A DNA stretch of 64,000 nucleotides from Brachyspira pilosicoli (lineage in GTDB: Bacteria; Spirochaetota; Brachyspiria; Brachyspirales; Brachyspiraceae), in the NCBI RefSeq assembly GCF_036997485.1, contig NZ_JAWLPU010000004.1, forward strand, positions 248,001 through 312,000, read 5' to 3'. Position numbers and translations under genes: made by a program. Under the pieces are notes generated by a model. It made no database searches. It was not told where the DNA came from and saw nothing but the letters and a program-made list of their open reading frames with translations. Numbering within the stretch: position 1 is the stretch's first letter; every line of letters starts with the position of its first letter. Shown in pieces: positions 56,553 to 64,000 of this stretch.

Positions 56553-57518
56553 ATGGATGCAAAAGTTAAATCGGTAAAAAATAAAACTATTGACTTTGAT
56601 ATAAATACTGAAGAGAGTAAAGTATATCTAAAAAAATGTATTATAGATAATGATAATATAAAAGAATATAGAAAAGAAGATATCATAAATAAAACTATAA
56701 ACGGAAATACTTTTAATGTATTAAAAAAAATAGAAAAAAATATAGCTGATTTAATGATAGTAGACCCGCCTTATAATATATCAAAAAATTATCATGGGTA
56801 TAAGTTTAAAGACAGAGACAATTTAAGCTATGAGAAATATACTCATTTATGGGTAGAAAGTATTATTCCTATATTAAAAGAAAATGCTACGATGTATGTA
56901 TGCTGTGATTGGAAGTCAAGCCTTGTGATAGGAAATGTTTTATCAAAATATTTTAATATACAAAACAGAATTACTTGGCAGCGAGAGAAGGGCAGAGGAG
57001 CAAAAAATAATTGGAAGAATGGAATGGAAGATATATGGTTTGCTACTCTTTCAAATAAATATACTTTTAATGTGGATGATGTTAAGATAAGAAGAAAGGT
57101 AATAGCTCCATACAAAATTGAAGGAAAGCCAAAAGATTGGGTAGAAACAGAGAACGGTAACTTTAGAGATACTTGTCCGTCTAATTTTTGGGACGATATA
57201 TCCATTCCTTATTGGTCAATGCCAGAAAATACAGCACACCCTACACAAAAGCCAGAAAAGTTAATAGCTAAATTAATATTAGCGAGTTCTAATAAAAATG
57301 ATTTTGTATTCGACCCTTTTTTGGGAAGCGGTACTACCTCAGTTGTATCTAAAAAATTAGGAAGAAACTACTCAGGTATAGAGCAAAATCCAGCATATTG
57401 TGCTTGGGCAGAAAAAAGAATAGAAGTTGCTTTGCAAAACAAAGAAATACAAGGCTATACTGATAATATCTTTTGGGAAAGAAATACAATGCAGTTTCAA
57501 AATAAACTAAAAAAATAA
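56553..57518 (+). CDS. DNA adenine methyltransferase, beta-class, orphan
   Basis: 321 residues. DPPYNIS (71-77, motif IV) comes before DPFLGSGTTSVV (about 254, motif I, SAM binding), which is the beta-class order; DPPY favours N6-adenine over N4-cytosine. TAHPTQKPEKL is the motif X segment. No restriction gene adjoins, so it is an orphan or housekeeping methylase. The first 50 residues are an unassigned charged extension. It is 9 bp after guaA, probably the same transcript. The recognition site cannot be read from sequence. Confidence 0.9.
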   Translation: MDAKVKSVKNKTIDFDINTEESKVYLKKCIIDNDNIKEYRKEDIINKTINGNTFNVLKKIEKNIADLMIVDPPYNISKNYHGYKFKDRDNLSYEKYTHLWVESIIPILKENATMYVCCDWKSSLVIGNVLSKYFNIQNRITWQREKGRGAKNNWKNGMEDIWFATLSNKYTFNVDDVKIRRKVIAPYKIEGKPKDWVETENGNFRDTCPSNFWDDISIPYWSMPENTAHPTQKPEKLIAKLILASSNKNDFVFDPFLGSGTTSVVSKKLGRNYSGIEQNPAYCAWAEKRIEVALQNKEIQGYTDNIFWERNTMQFQNKLKK

Positions 57519-57588
57519 TTGAAAAAATATGACTTTATGTTAAAATAAATATAATATTGTTAATATTTTTTTGATTAAAGGCTTATAT

Positions 57589-58629
57589 ATGCATCTTGAT
57601 ATCATAAATTACATTAAGGCTGATAATGTCAAAATAATATGCAAAAATACTTCTTTTCAAGATTTAGTTTCTATATCCTCTAAAAATCCTCCCAAGCTAT
57701 TCGTTGTTACAAACGCAAATAAAAAAATTTTTGGTGTTATTACATATAATGATATATTCCCTGCCTTAGCATCACAAGTGAAAAAAAATAATATAGATTG
57801 TTTGGCTAATCAAAATATATCAAAGTTTATTACCAAAAATTATATAAAAGTGCCTTTTAATGCTAATACAAATGATGTATTTGATATGATGATGGATAAA
57901 AAACTTGATTATGCTGTTGTTGTTGATGATAAAGATTTTCCTATAGGTATAGTGGACATATATACCTTATACGATATAATTATTAAATTGAAAATAAGAA
58001 ATATAAAGCTTAGTGTAGATAATATAGAACTTGAATCTTCTATAGAAAAAGATAGATTTATTAAAGAATTAAAAAAAGAAATAGATATATTAAATGAACA
58101 ATCAATAATTGATCATATTACTAATTTGTATAATATAAGATATTTTTATAAGGTTATAGAAGAGGAAGCTGAGAGGGCTAAACGTTATAAATATACTATA
58201 TCGCTTATATTTATGGATTTGGATCATTTTAAAAATGTCAATGATATATATGGGCATGATTGCGGAAATTTGGTATTGCATGAAATAGGAAGGCTATTAA
58301 CTTCTCCATCTGATAACATTCTTAGAAGAAGTGATATCTCTTTTAGATATGGAGGAGAAGAGTTTATTATTATTTGTCCAAATACAAATAAACAAGAGGC
58401 GCTTATTGTAGGTGAAAGAATTCGTAAAACTATTGAAAATAAAGTTTTTAATTATGAATCTCAAGATATAAAAATTACTATAAGTATTGGTATATCAGAA
58501 TATAGACACAATTCAAAGATTTCAATATTTCAATGTGTAAAAGAGTCAGATATAGCTATGTATGAGGCTAAACATCGCGGCAGAAATAGAGTTGTTGTTT
58601 ATGATGAGATAATGTCAAATAAAAAATAG
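57589..58629 (+). CDS. diguanylate cyclase with N-terminal CBS pair
   Basis: 346 residues from ATG 57589, with AAAGG 7 bp upstream. Two CBS domains (about 5-130, LFVVTNANKKIFGVITYNDI and DYAVVVDDKDFPIGIVDIYT) could bind adenine nucleotides. A coiled linker leads to a GGDEF domain with an intact active site RYGGEEF (about 253) and the inhibitory I-site RRSD just before it. So it probably makes c-di-GMP under nucleotide control and product inhibition. It starts 70 bp after the methyltransferase and is 24 bp before the next gene. Confidence 0.92.
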   Translation: MHLDIINYIKADNVKIICKNTSFQDLVSISSKNPPKLFVVTNANKKIFGVITYNDIFPALASQVKKNNIDCLANQNISKFITKNYIKVPFNANTNDVFDMMMDKKLDYAVVVDDKDFPIGIVDIYTLYDIIIKLKIRNIKLSVDNIELESSIEKDRFIKELKKEIDILNEQSIIDHITNLYNIRYFYKVIEEEAERAKRYKYTISLIFMDLDHFKNVNDIYGHDCGNLVLHEIGRLLTSPSDNILRRSDISFRYGGEEFIIICPNTNKQEALIVGERIRKTIENKVFNYESQDIKITISIGISEYRHNSKISIFQCVKESDIAMYEAKHRGRNRVVVYDEIMSNKK

Positions 58630-58653
58630 CTGTTTTAATAAGGATATATTTTT

Positions 58654-59742
58654 ATGGAAAGTTTATTTTTACCAAATTATACTATTGGAAGCGATGCGTA
58701 TAACTATATAGATGATATATGCAAAAATTATGGTTCTAATGCTGTAATTATTTCTGGAAAAAAATCTTTAAATGCTTCAAGAGATATTTTATTAAATAGC
58801 TTAAAAAATATAAAGATAATTGCTGAGATTTATTATGGCGGTGTTGCGAGTTATGAGAATGTTGAGATGCTAAAAAATATTAAAGAGATAAAAGAAGCTG
58901 ATATGATTTTTGCTGTTGGCGGAGGGCGTTGCGTTGATACAGTAAAGACACTTTGCGATATGATAAATAAGCCTTTATTTACTTTTCCTACATTAGCTTC
59001 TAATTGTGCTGCTGTTACAAGCTTATCTGTTATGTATAATAGTGATGATTCTTATAAAGATTTATATACTCAAAAAAGACCTGCTATTCATACTTTTATC
59101 AATACTGATATTATATTAAACTCTCCTGAGAGATATTTTATTGCGGGTATGGGAGATGCTTTATCTAAACAATATGAAACTTTATTTTCTACAAGAAATG
59201 AAGTTCTTAATTATAAAGATTTTTTAGGCTATGAAATAATAAAAGAATGTTCTAATGATATAATAAAATATTCTTTAAAAGCTTTTAATGATTTTAAAAA
59301 TAAAAAGCCTACTGATGATTTTAATAGAGTAGTTTTGCATATAGTATATACTACAGGGCTTACATCTGTAACGATTAAAGATGATTATCATATATCATTG
59401 CCTCATGCTGTATATAATGGTCTTACACGAATAAAAGAAATAGGAGAGAAGTTCTTTCATGGAGAGCTTGTAGCTTATGGCATACTTTTGCTTTTAACTA
59501 TGGATAAAAACTTTGATGAGCTTGAAAAAGTTTTTAATTTTAATAAATCTTTATCCCTTCCAACTTCAATAAAAAACATTGGTATAAAAGATATAAGTTT
59601 AGAAAATGAAGAATTATCAAGAGTTTTAGATGGGGCATTTGCTTCTAAAGATTTAGAGGTTTCTCCTTATCCTATTACTAAAGATATGATAATTAATGCC
59701 ATGATAGAACTTGAAGAATATAACATAAAAAAAGCATTATAA
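58654..59742 (+). CDS. iron-containing alcohol dehydrogenase, GldA-like
   Basis: 362 residues. FAVGGGRCVDTVKTL is the NAD-binding glycine-rich loop. MGDALSKQYE gives the metal-binding Asp (about 168), HISLPHAVYNG and HGELVAYGI the metal His residues. It resembles glycerol dehydrogenase (GldA) and relatives such as glycerol-1-phosphate dehydrogenase; the substrate is uncertain. AAGGATA precedes the ATG. It ends at a terminator, probably the last gene after the cyclase. Confidence 0.85.
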   Translation: MESLFLPNYTIGSDAYNYIDDICKNYGSNAVIISGKKSLNASRDILLNSLKNIKIIAEIYYGGVASYENVEMLKNIKEIKEADMIFAVGGGRCVDTVKTLCDMINKPLFTFPTLASNCAAVTSLSVMYNSDDSYKDLYTQKRPAIHTFINTDIILNSPERYFIAGMGDALSKQYETLFSTRNEVLNYKDFLGYEIIKECSNDIIKYSLKAFNDFKNKKPTDDFNRVVLHIVYTTGLTSVTIKDDYHISLPHAVYNGLTRIKEIGEKFFHGELVAYGILLLLTMDKNFDELEKVFNFNKSLSLPTSIKNIGIKDISLENEELSRVLDGAFASKDLEVSPYPITKDMIINAMIELEEYNIKKAL

Positions 59743-59755
59743 TTATTAAAAAACA

Positions 59756-59798
59756 AAAAGCTCTGGAATAATGTTTTTCCAGAGCTTAATTTTTATTT
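59756..59798. terminator. bidirectional terminator
   Basis: AAAAAGCTCTGGA pairs with TCCAGAGCTT across a 10-base loop, with A and T runs on the two sides. Confidence 0.85.
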
Positions 59799-59808
59799 AA
59801 ATTTATTT

Positions 59809-60657
59809 TTATTTTAAAGTTATAACATAATTCCATTGAGGCTGTGGGTATCTTCCAGTTTTTCCAACAGGCATACCGTTAGAATCTGTTATTTCAGCTT
59901 CGGCATATAATAAATATCTTCCTTTAGGTAAATATTGCCCGCCGCTTAATGGGGATTTTCTTCCTGCAAAATAGAATTGAGTTTGTGCTTGTCCGTCTAT
60001 AACATATATTTTTGGAAGATAGAATATTAAATCTCTGCTTAAAATATTATAATTATCATCTATTCTTCTAGCATAAAATCTTATTTTTGCAAATTTACCT
60101 TGAGGAGGTGTTTTTACAGCCAAAGTTATTAATAATGGTTCGCTTTTAGAAGCAACAAATCTGTCATTATAATTTATAATAAAAGAGCTTATATTAACAG
60201 CTTGATTATTATTAAATGTTTGATTGTTTCCCATATTAGGCTCTACTACTACTGTTCCTGTAGTGTCATAAATATATGCAGAGTTTCCAGAAGAAGGTTT
60301 TTTAGTAGGCTGAGGTACTATATCTGGTATGTTGTTATTATTATTAGCTTCATATAAACCATCATCTGTTAATGCTATAGCATTATTATTTGTATTTATA
60401 TTAGTTTCTGTTATAGTAGGTTCAATAGTTTGATTTGTAGATAAGAAATCTTTTTCTTCTTGAGTAATATCTTCACCAAATATATCATCTATTGTAGTAT
60501 CAGTTGTTTCGGTTGTATTTGTTTCTGGAAAATCTAAATTAGGCATTCCTTTACTATTTAATATACTTCTTACAATAAAAAATCCTGCAACTGCCACTAT
60601 TAATATTAAAAGAATTATTATAACTGGTTTTAATTTTGTTTTGATTTCATTAGGCAT
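59809..60657 (-). CDS. membrane-anchored protein with Thr/Asn-rich linker
   Basis: 282 residues. A membrane segment (about 11-31, VIIILLILIVAVAGFFIV) is followed by about 120 residues of low-complexity Thr, Asn, Glu and Pro, then a beta-rich C-terminal domain of about 130 residues (ITLAVKTPPQGKFAKIRFYA, RYLLYAEAEITDSNG). The linker could cross the peptidoglycan. No known family is recognised. The linker recalls that of the TPR protein at 20687. The sigma factor gene lies upstream after 143 bp. Confidence 0.7.
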   Translation of the reverse strand: MPNEIKTKLKPVIIILLILIVAVAGFFIVRSILNSKGMPNLDFPETNTTETTDTTIDDIFGEDITQEEKDFLSTNQTIEPTITETNINTNNNAIALTDDGLYEANNNNNIPDIVPQPTKKPSSGNSAYIYDTTGTVVVEPNMGNNQTFNNNQAVNISSFIINYNDRFVASKSEPLLITLAVKTPPQGKFAKIRFYARRIDDNYNILSRDLIFYLPKIYVIDGQAQTQFYFAGRKSPLSGGQYLPKGRYLLYAEAEITDSNGMPVGKTGRYPQPQWNYVITLK

Positions 60658-60800
60658 AATTATTACTTCCGTTTTTTAAAATTATATGTTAATTAATTCG
60701 GATAATAATAAAAATCTTTTATAAAAAAATAATCAAGAATATACTGAAAATAAGAGACTAAAAAACATTTTTAATAAACTTAAAAATTTTTTAGTATATA

Positions 60801-61727
60801 TTAGTCCCATAGAAAACTTTTTAATTCTTTTGATAAATTAAGACCAGATAGTTTTTTTAGAGCCTTTATTTGTATTTGTCTTACTCTCTCTCTTGTAATA
60901 TTTAATTCTTTTCCAGTATCTTCTAATGTTTTAGGCTCTTTTCCATAAAGACCAAATCTTTCTATAATTACAGTTCTTTCTTTTTCATCTAAAGCTTTTA
61001 ATGCTTCAGTTAAAGTATCTCTTAAGCTTTCCATAAAAGCATCTTGATGAGGTGAAGGGAAGTTTTTATCTTCAATGAAAGAAGTCATATCATTATTATC
61101 AGAGTTTTTAAAGAAAGAATCTACACTTGCTGTTTCCTGCGTGAATATTATTATAGAGGATAGTGTTTTTCTGTCTATTTTCATTTCTTTAGCTATTTCG
61201 TCTATTGAAGGCTCTCTTCCAAGCTGCTGAGTGAGGTTTTTAGATATTTGTATACTTTTTTTTATTAATCTTGCTATATGCATTGGAAATCTTATAATAT
61301 GTCTTTTGCTTGATATCTCTTTAACTATACTTTGTTTTATCCACCATACTCCATAAGTAGAAAACTTAAATCCCTTTCTATATTCAAATCTTTTTACAGC
61401 CTCTATTAAACCAATATTACCTTCATCTATTATATCTATAAATGGAACTCCGCTATTATAATACCTTTTTGCAATGCTGATAACTAATCTTAAATTGGAT
61501 TTCACTAATTTGTGCTGAATAGAATCTATTTCTTTGTCAATTTCTTCAATTTCTTTAGAATATTTTTTTTCGTCTTCATCTATTAATTTGTTTTTGTTTT
61601 CTCGGCAAACTTCAAGACGCTGCCATAATTCTAATTCTTCTTCCTTTGTCAGTCTGCGTATTTCACCTATTTGTTTTAAATATACGCTGACAGGACCTTT
61701 GTATTCTTCGTTAATATCTTTTTTCAA
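60801..61727 (-). CDS. RNA polymerase sigma factor, sigma-70 family (RpoD/RpoS-like)
   Basis: 308 residues. Region 1.2 (PVSVYLKQIGEIRRLTKEEE), region 2 with core binding and -10 recognition (GNIGLIEAVKRFEYRKGFKF, STYGVWWIKQSIVKEIS), region 3, and region 4 helix-turn-helix (TLEDTGKELNITRERVRQI). It lacks the long region 1.1 and non-conserved insert of the primary sigma, so it is a group 2 alternative sigma similar to RpoS. Target genes are unknown. Confidence 0.92.
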   Translation of the reverse strand: MKKDINEEYKGPVSVYLKQIGEIRRLTKEEELELWQRLEVCRENKNKLIDEDEKKYSKEIEEIDKEIDSIQHKLVKSNLRLVISIAKRYYNSGVPFIDIIDEGNIGLIEAVKRFEYRKGFKFSTYGVWWIKQSIVKEISSKRHIIRFPMHIARLIKKSIQISKNLTQQLGREPSIDEIAKEMKIDRKTLSSIIIFTQETASVDSFFKNSDNNDMTSFIEDKNFPSPHQDAFMESLRDTLTEALKALDEKERTVIIERFGLYGKEPKTLEDTGKELNITRERVRQIQIKALKKLSGLNLSKELKSFLWD

Positions 61728-61801
61728 GTGTTATGTTTCCTATCAAAAGAATATAAAAATTTAATATACATAGAATAAAAGATTTTTAAAAATTGTCAAG
61801 C

Positions 61802-62791
61802 TTATAAATATAAACTTGCTTCTATTCCTATTTTACTTTCCATGCTTCTGTAAGCATATAATTGTTTTGAACGGGCATATTCATATTTTACACCTATTAT
61901 TATTCTATATATTTCAAAGCCAATACCTACTGATATGCTTGGAGTCCACTCATTATAAGAATTAAGTATTGTGTATTTGTTATATTCTCTCTTTACAGTA
62001 TTTATTTCATCTAAATTAGCTGCTAAATATATACTGCTTATAAAACTAATTTCACCCCATATTGGTACTCTAAAGTCGATGCCGGAAAATATACCAAATA
62101 AATTAACAAAATTTGATTTTTTAAATCCAGTAATAGCAAAATAGCTTCCTCCATAAAATGTAAACCAAGAATATTTATAATGCAAAGAAAACTGCATCTG
62201 TTCAAAACCGCTGTCTCTAAACTCTTCTGTTTCTCTATTATATAAAGTTTCATCTCCAAGTATATCCCCAGCAATATGAGCACATACATGCCTTAAAGGG
62301 CTAAATCTAAATCTTAAAGTGTCATCATATATATAGTCAAAAAAAGTTTCTACCTGCATATAAGTGCCATACATTAAACTTTGTCCATAATATTGACTAG
62401 TACCATTTTTATATTTAGACAAGAAAAAGTGCGTTAAAAATCCAACACCGATTTTAAATCTATGTATATCCATATATTTAAATGATATAGGGGTTACTTC
62501 TGTTGCAAGTGTAGGCTGATAAAAAAAATCAATATCATCAAATTTGAAATTAGGGTTTGGGTACATTTCTTTTATATTAAAAATTGTTCCAAGTAAAAAA
62601 CTGCTGTTATATGCATTAGGGTCAGCCCATGAAGAAAAATATCTGTCTGTTTCATAATTTTTAAAAGGATTATAATTCCATTTTAATTTTGTGTTAGTTT
62701 CATAACTATCCATTTTAAATTTTATAGAATTAGTTTCTTGTGAGTATATGTGTATACTTAAAATAAATATTATTAAAATAGCATATTTCAT
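61802..62791 (-). CDS. outer-membrane protein, DUF1207-like
   Basis: 329 residues from ATG 62791, which has GAGGAG 6-7 bp upstream; the ATG at 62809 overlaps that site and is rejected. Signal peptide about 1-17 (FILSIHIYSQE). The RFRFSPLRHVCAHIAGD segment resembles the DUF1207 family of outer-membrane proteins. Many Tyr/Phe-rich strands and a terminal Leu after GIEASLY fit a barrel. The promoter lies among operator-like repeats. The function is unknown. Confidence 0.75.
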   Translation of the reverse strand: MKYAILIIFILSIHIYSQETNSIKFKMDSYETNTKLKWNYNPFKNYETDRYFSSWADPNAYNSSFLLGTIFNIKEMYPNPNFKFDDIDFFYQPTLATEVTPISFKYMDIHRFKIGVGFLTHFFLSKYKNGTSQYYGQSLMYGTYMQVETFFDYIYDDTLRFRFSPLRHVCAHIAGDILGDETLYNRETEEFRDSGFEQMQFSLHYKYSWFTFYGGSYFAITGFKKSNFVNLFGIFSGIDFRVPIWGEISFISSIYLAANLDEINTVKREYNKYTILNSYNEWTPSISVGIGFEIYRIIIGVKYEYARSKQLYAYRSMESKIGIEASLYL

Positions 62792-62809
62792 AAAAATCTC
62801 CTCTTTCAT

Positions 62810-62822
62810 TGAACAATGTTCA
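62810..62822. promoter_or_regulatory. operator-like palindrome TGAACA-A-TGTTCA
   Basis: A perfect 13-bp palindrome directly downstream of the -10 element. A second, imperfect copy (GAACAATGT, 62852-62860) lies just upstream of the -35. A repressor bound to both would cover the promoter. Confidence 0.6.
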
Positions 62823-62849
62823 TTTTAAACTATAGGATATTTTTGTCAA
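62822..62849 (-). promoter_or_regulatory. promoter of the DUF1207-like gene
   Basis: On the minus strand TTGACA (62849-62844), 16 bp, TAAAAT (62827-62822), between the two operator copies. Confidence 0.65.
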
Positions 62850-62928
62850 TAGAACAATGTAAATAAAAAGCTTTAAATTTTTATATTATAATATATAATA
62901 TATGAAAATGTTAGGTTGATAATATTAT

Positions 62929-63405
62929 ATGAGATTGTTGTTAAGAGTTTTTATTATATTTTTGGTGTTTTTTGTATCCAAAATATATACTTTAGAATAT
63001 AGTTTTTATCCTAAAGAATATATAAAATTTAATAGAAATTATGTGAATATAGATGATATAAATTATGTAGAGTATTCTCAGAGTTTAAAAATATTAGATT
63101 TCCCTATGACTAGTAAAGCAGTATGGTTTAATAAAATACCAGTATTAGATATAGTTTTTGAATTATATAGCTTATTGGCGTATTCTCCAAGTATAAATAC
63201 TAAAGTTTATTACTTAGCTTTTTATAGAACTCTAAAAGAGATAGAAGTTTTTGTTAGTAACAGTAGAAAAGTTTCTGTGTTTTATCAATATTCAAGCACA
63301 ATGCAAAATTATTATGATAATATGATTAGAAATCTTTCTATATCATATAATAAACTTAATTTTGATACGCATATGTACATTGGATTTAATTTTTATATTT
63401 CCTAA
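62929..63405 (+). CDS. hypothetical secreted protein
   Basis: 158 residues. Signal peptide about 1-21 (VFIIFLVFFVSKIYT). The mature part is Tyr-, Asn- and Phe-rich with strand-like ends (HMYIGFNFYIS). It may be an envelope protein. It diverges from the DUF1207-like gene across the operator region. AGGTTG precedes the ATG. The family is unknown. Confidence 0.6.
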   Translation: MRLLLRVFIIFLVFFVSKIYTLEYSFYPKEYIKFNRNYVNIDDINYVEYSQSLKILDFPMTSKAVWFNKIPVLDIVFELYSLLAYSPSINTKVYYLAFYRTLKEIEVFVSNSRKVSVFYQYSSTMQNYYDNMIRNLSISYNKLNFDTHMYIGFNFYIS

Positions 63406-63518
63406 ATATTTTTAATTTTTTAAGCAGTTAATTATTTTATTTTTTCTTTTAAAATATTTGCAATTATAATTATTTATGATATATTATTAGTATTAAAGTT
63501 TTTAAATAAAGGTTATAG

Positions 63519-64000
63519 GTGTCTGATTTAAAAGTATATAAAATAATATCTTTAGATGGTCCTTCGGGTGCTGGTAAAAGTACAGTAGCTAAGTTAGTTG
63601 CTAAAAAGTTAGGATATAAATATTTAGATACTGGTGCTATGTATAGGGCTGTAACCTTATTTTTTTTAAATAAAAATGTTAATATACAAAATGATAATGA
63701 GATCATATCTGCTATCGGCGATTTAAAAATTAGTTTTGACAATAATAACAAGATATACTTAAATGATGTAGATGTTAGTGAAGAGATAAGAAGTATAAAA
63801 GTTGTTAATATGGTTTCTAAAGTATCTTCTATCAGTGCAGTTAGGAAAAGTATGGTTTCCTTACAGAGAGCTATTGCTGAAAATGATAATTATGTTGTAG
63901 ACGGCAGAGATATAGGAAGTGTTGTTTTTCCTCTTGCAAAATATAAATTTTACATAGATGCTTCGGTTGATATTAGAGCTAAAAGAAGGTATGAAGAAGA
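63519..64000 (+). CDS. cmk: cytidylate kinase, 3' truncated by window edge
   Basis: Opens with GTG at 63519, with AAAGG 6 bp upstream. It phosphorylates CMP and dCMP. The P-loop DGPSGAGKSTVAKLVAKKLG, YLDTGAMYRAVTL, and VVDGRDIGSVVFPLA are the family hallmarks. About 160 residues are present; the end lies outside the window. This is the true cmk, unlike the look-alike at 40930. A GTG start is why a search for ATG frames would miss it. Confidence 0.93.
   Translation, partial: MSDLKVYKIISLDGPSGAGKSTVAKLVAKKLGYKYLDTGAMYRAVTLFFLNKNVNIQNDNEIISAIGDLKISFDNNNKIYLNDVDVSEEIRSIKVVNMVSKVSSISAVRKSMVSLQRAIAENDNYVVDGRDIGSVVFPLAKYKFYIDASVDIRAKRRYEE

Noticed and set aside
63470-63751. Minus-strand open frame of 93 codons at the end of the window
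   Set aside because: It lies opposite the well-supported cmk gene with its GTG start; its reading has no family features.

Overview
The window is a stretch of a very AT-rich spirochaete chromosome, almost certainly Brachyspira. Supporting this are a water-forming NADH oxidase with the layout of the Brachyspira nox marker, a FlaB-type periplasmic flagellin with a sigma28-like promoter, tandem MetQ-like lipoproteins resembling the Brachyspira 29.7-kDa Blp family, large ankyrin-repeat proteins, several small secreted or outer-membrane proteins, and short Gram-negative-style lipoprotein signal peptides. The species cannot be fixed by reading. I saw no rRNA, tRNA, CRISPR array, transposase or prophage structural genes.

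Layout. 1-3 kb: 3' end of a GH2 beta-galactosidase, dapF, a BFD-like [2Fe-2S] gene broken by an in-frame stop, and a two-gene operon ending in a sigma-region-4-like regulator, with a perfect palindrome just after its promoter. 3-10.7 kb: flaB, a giant ankyrin protein, a chemoreceptor, an outer-membrane protein and a polytopic membrane protein. 10.9-15.6 kb: glycogen phosphorylase, a DUF554 protein and an unknown acidic protein. 15.6-17.1 kb: a leucine-rich-repeat gene between diverged direct repeats. 17-25.8 kb: an SNF2 ATPase, envelope proteins, an oligopeptide-binding lipoprotein and a C26 amidotransferase. 26-34.8 kb: nox, two lipoproteins, oppF and oppD separated by an opposite-strand membrane glycosyltransferase-like gene, and a membrane-anchored ankyrin protein. 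35-42 kb: a second chemoreceptor, an old-yellow-enzyme, rdgB with an ABC exporter, and a cytidylate-kinase-like protein. 42-48 kb: lysS and a four-gene envelope operon with two M23 peptidases. 48.5-53 kb: a methionine-type ABC transporter operon (metN, metI, two metQ) that encloses an L-lactate/2-hydroxyacid dehydrogenase. 53-64 kb: TM2 and outer-membrane proteins set among repeats, guaA with an orphan adenine methyltransferase, a CBS-GGDEF diguanylate cyclase, a GldA-like dehydrogenase, a sigma-70 factor, an operator-controlled outer-membrane protein and the start of cmk.

Themes. Sensing and motility (flagellin, two amino-acid-type dCache chemoreceptors, a c-di-GMP cyclase), peptide and amino-acid import (Opp and Met systems) and envelope remodelling dominate. 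Both chemoreceptors sit beside a very large ankyrin gene and share the same promoter spacing and -10 hexamer. The non-coding DNA carries three kinds of repeat: GC-rich hairpins followed by a TTGACA-17-TATA-like cassette, 81-84 bp elements with ACGCACG/CGTGCGT ends, and a roughly 110-bp repeat on both sides of an outer-membrane gene. I found no single obviously new defence or secretion system. The best leads are the repeat-flanked LRR cassette with a probable leaderless promoter, the ankyrin-chemoreceptor pairing, and the dehydrogenase with an altered substrate loop inside the methionine transporter operon.
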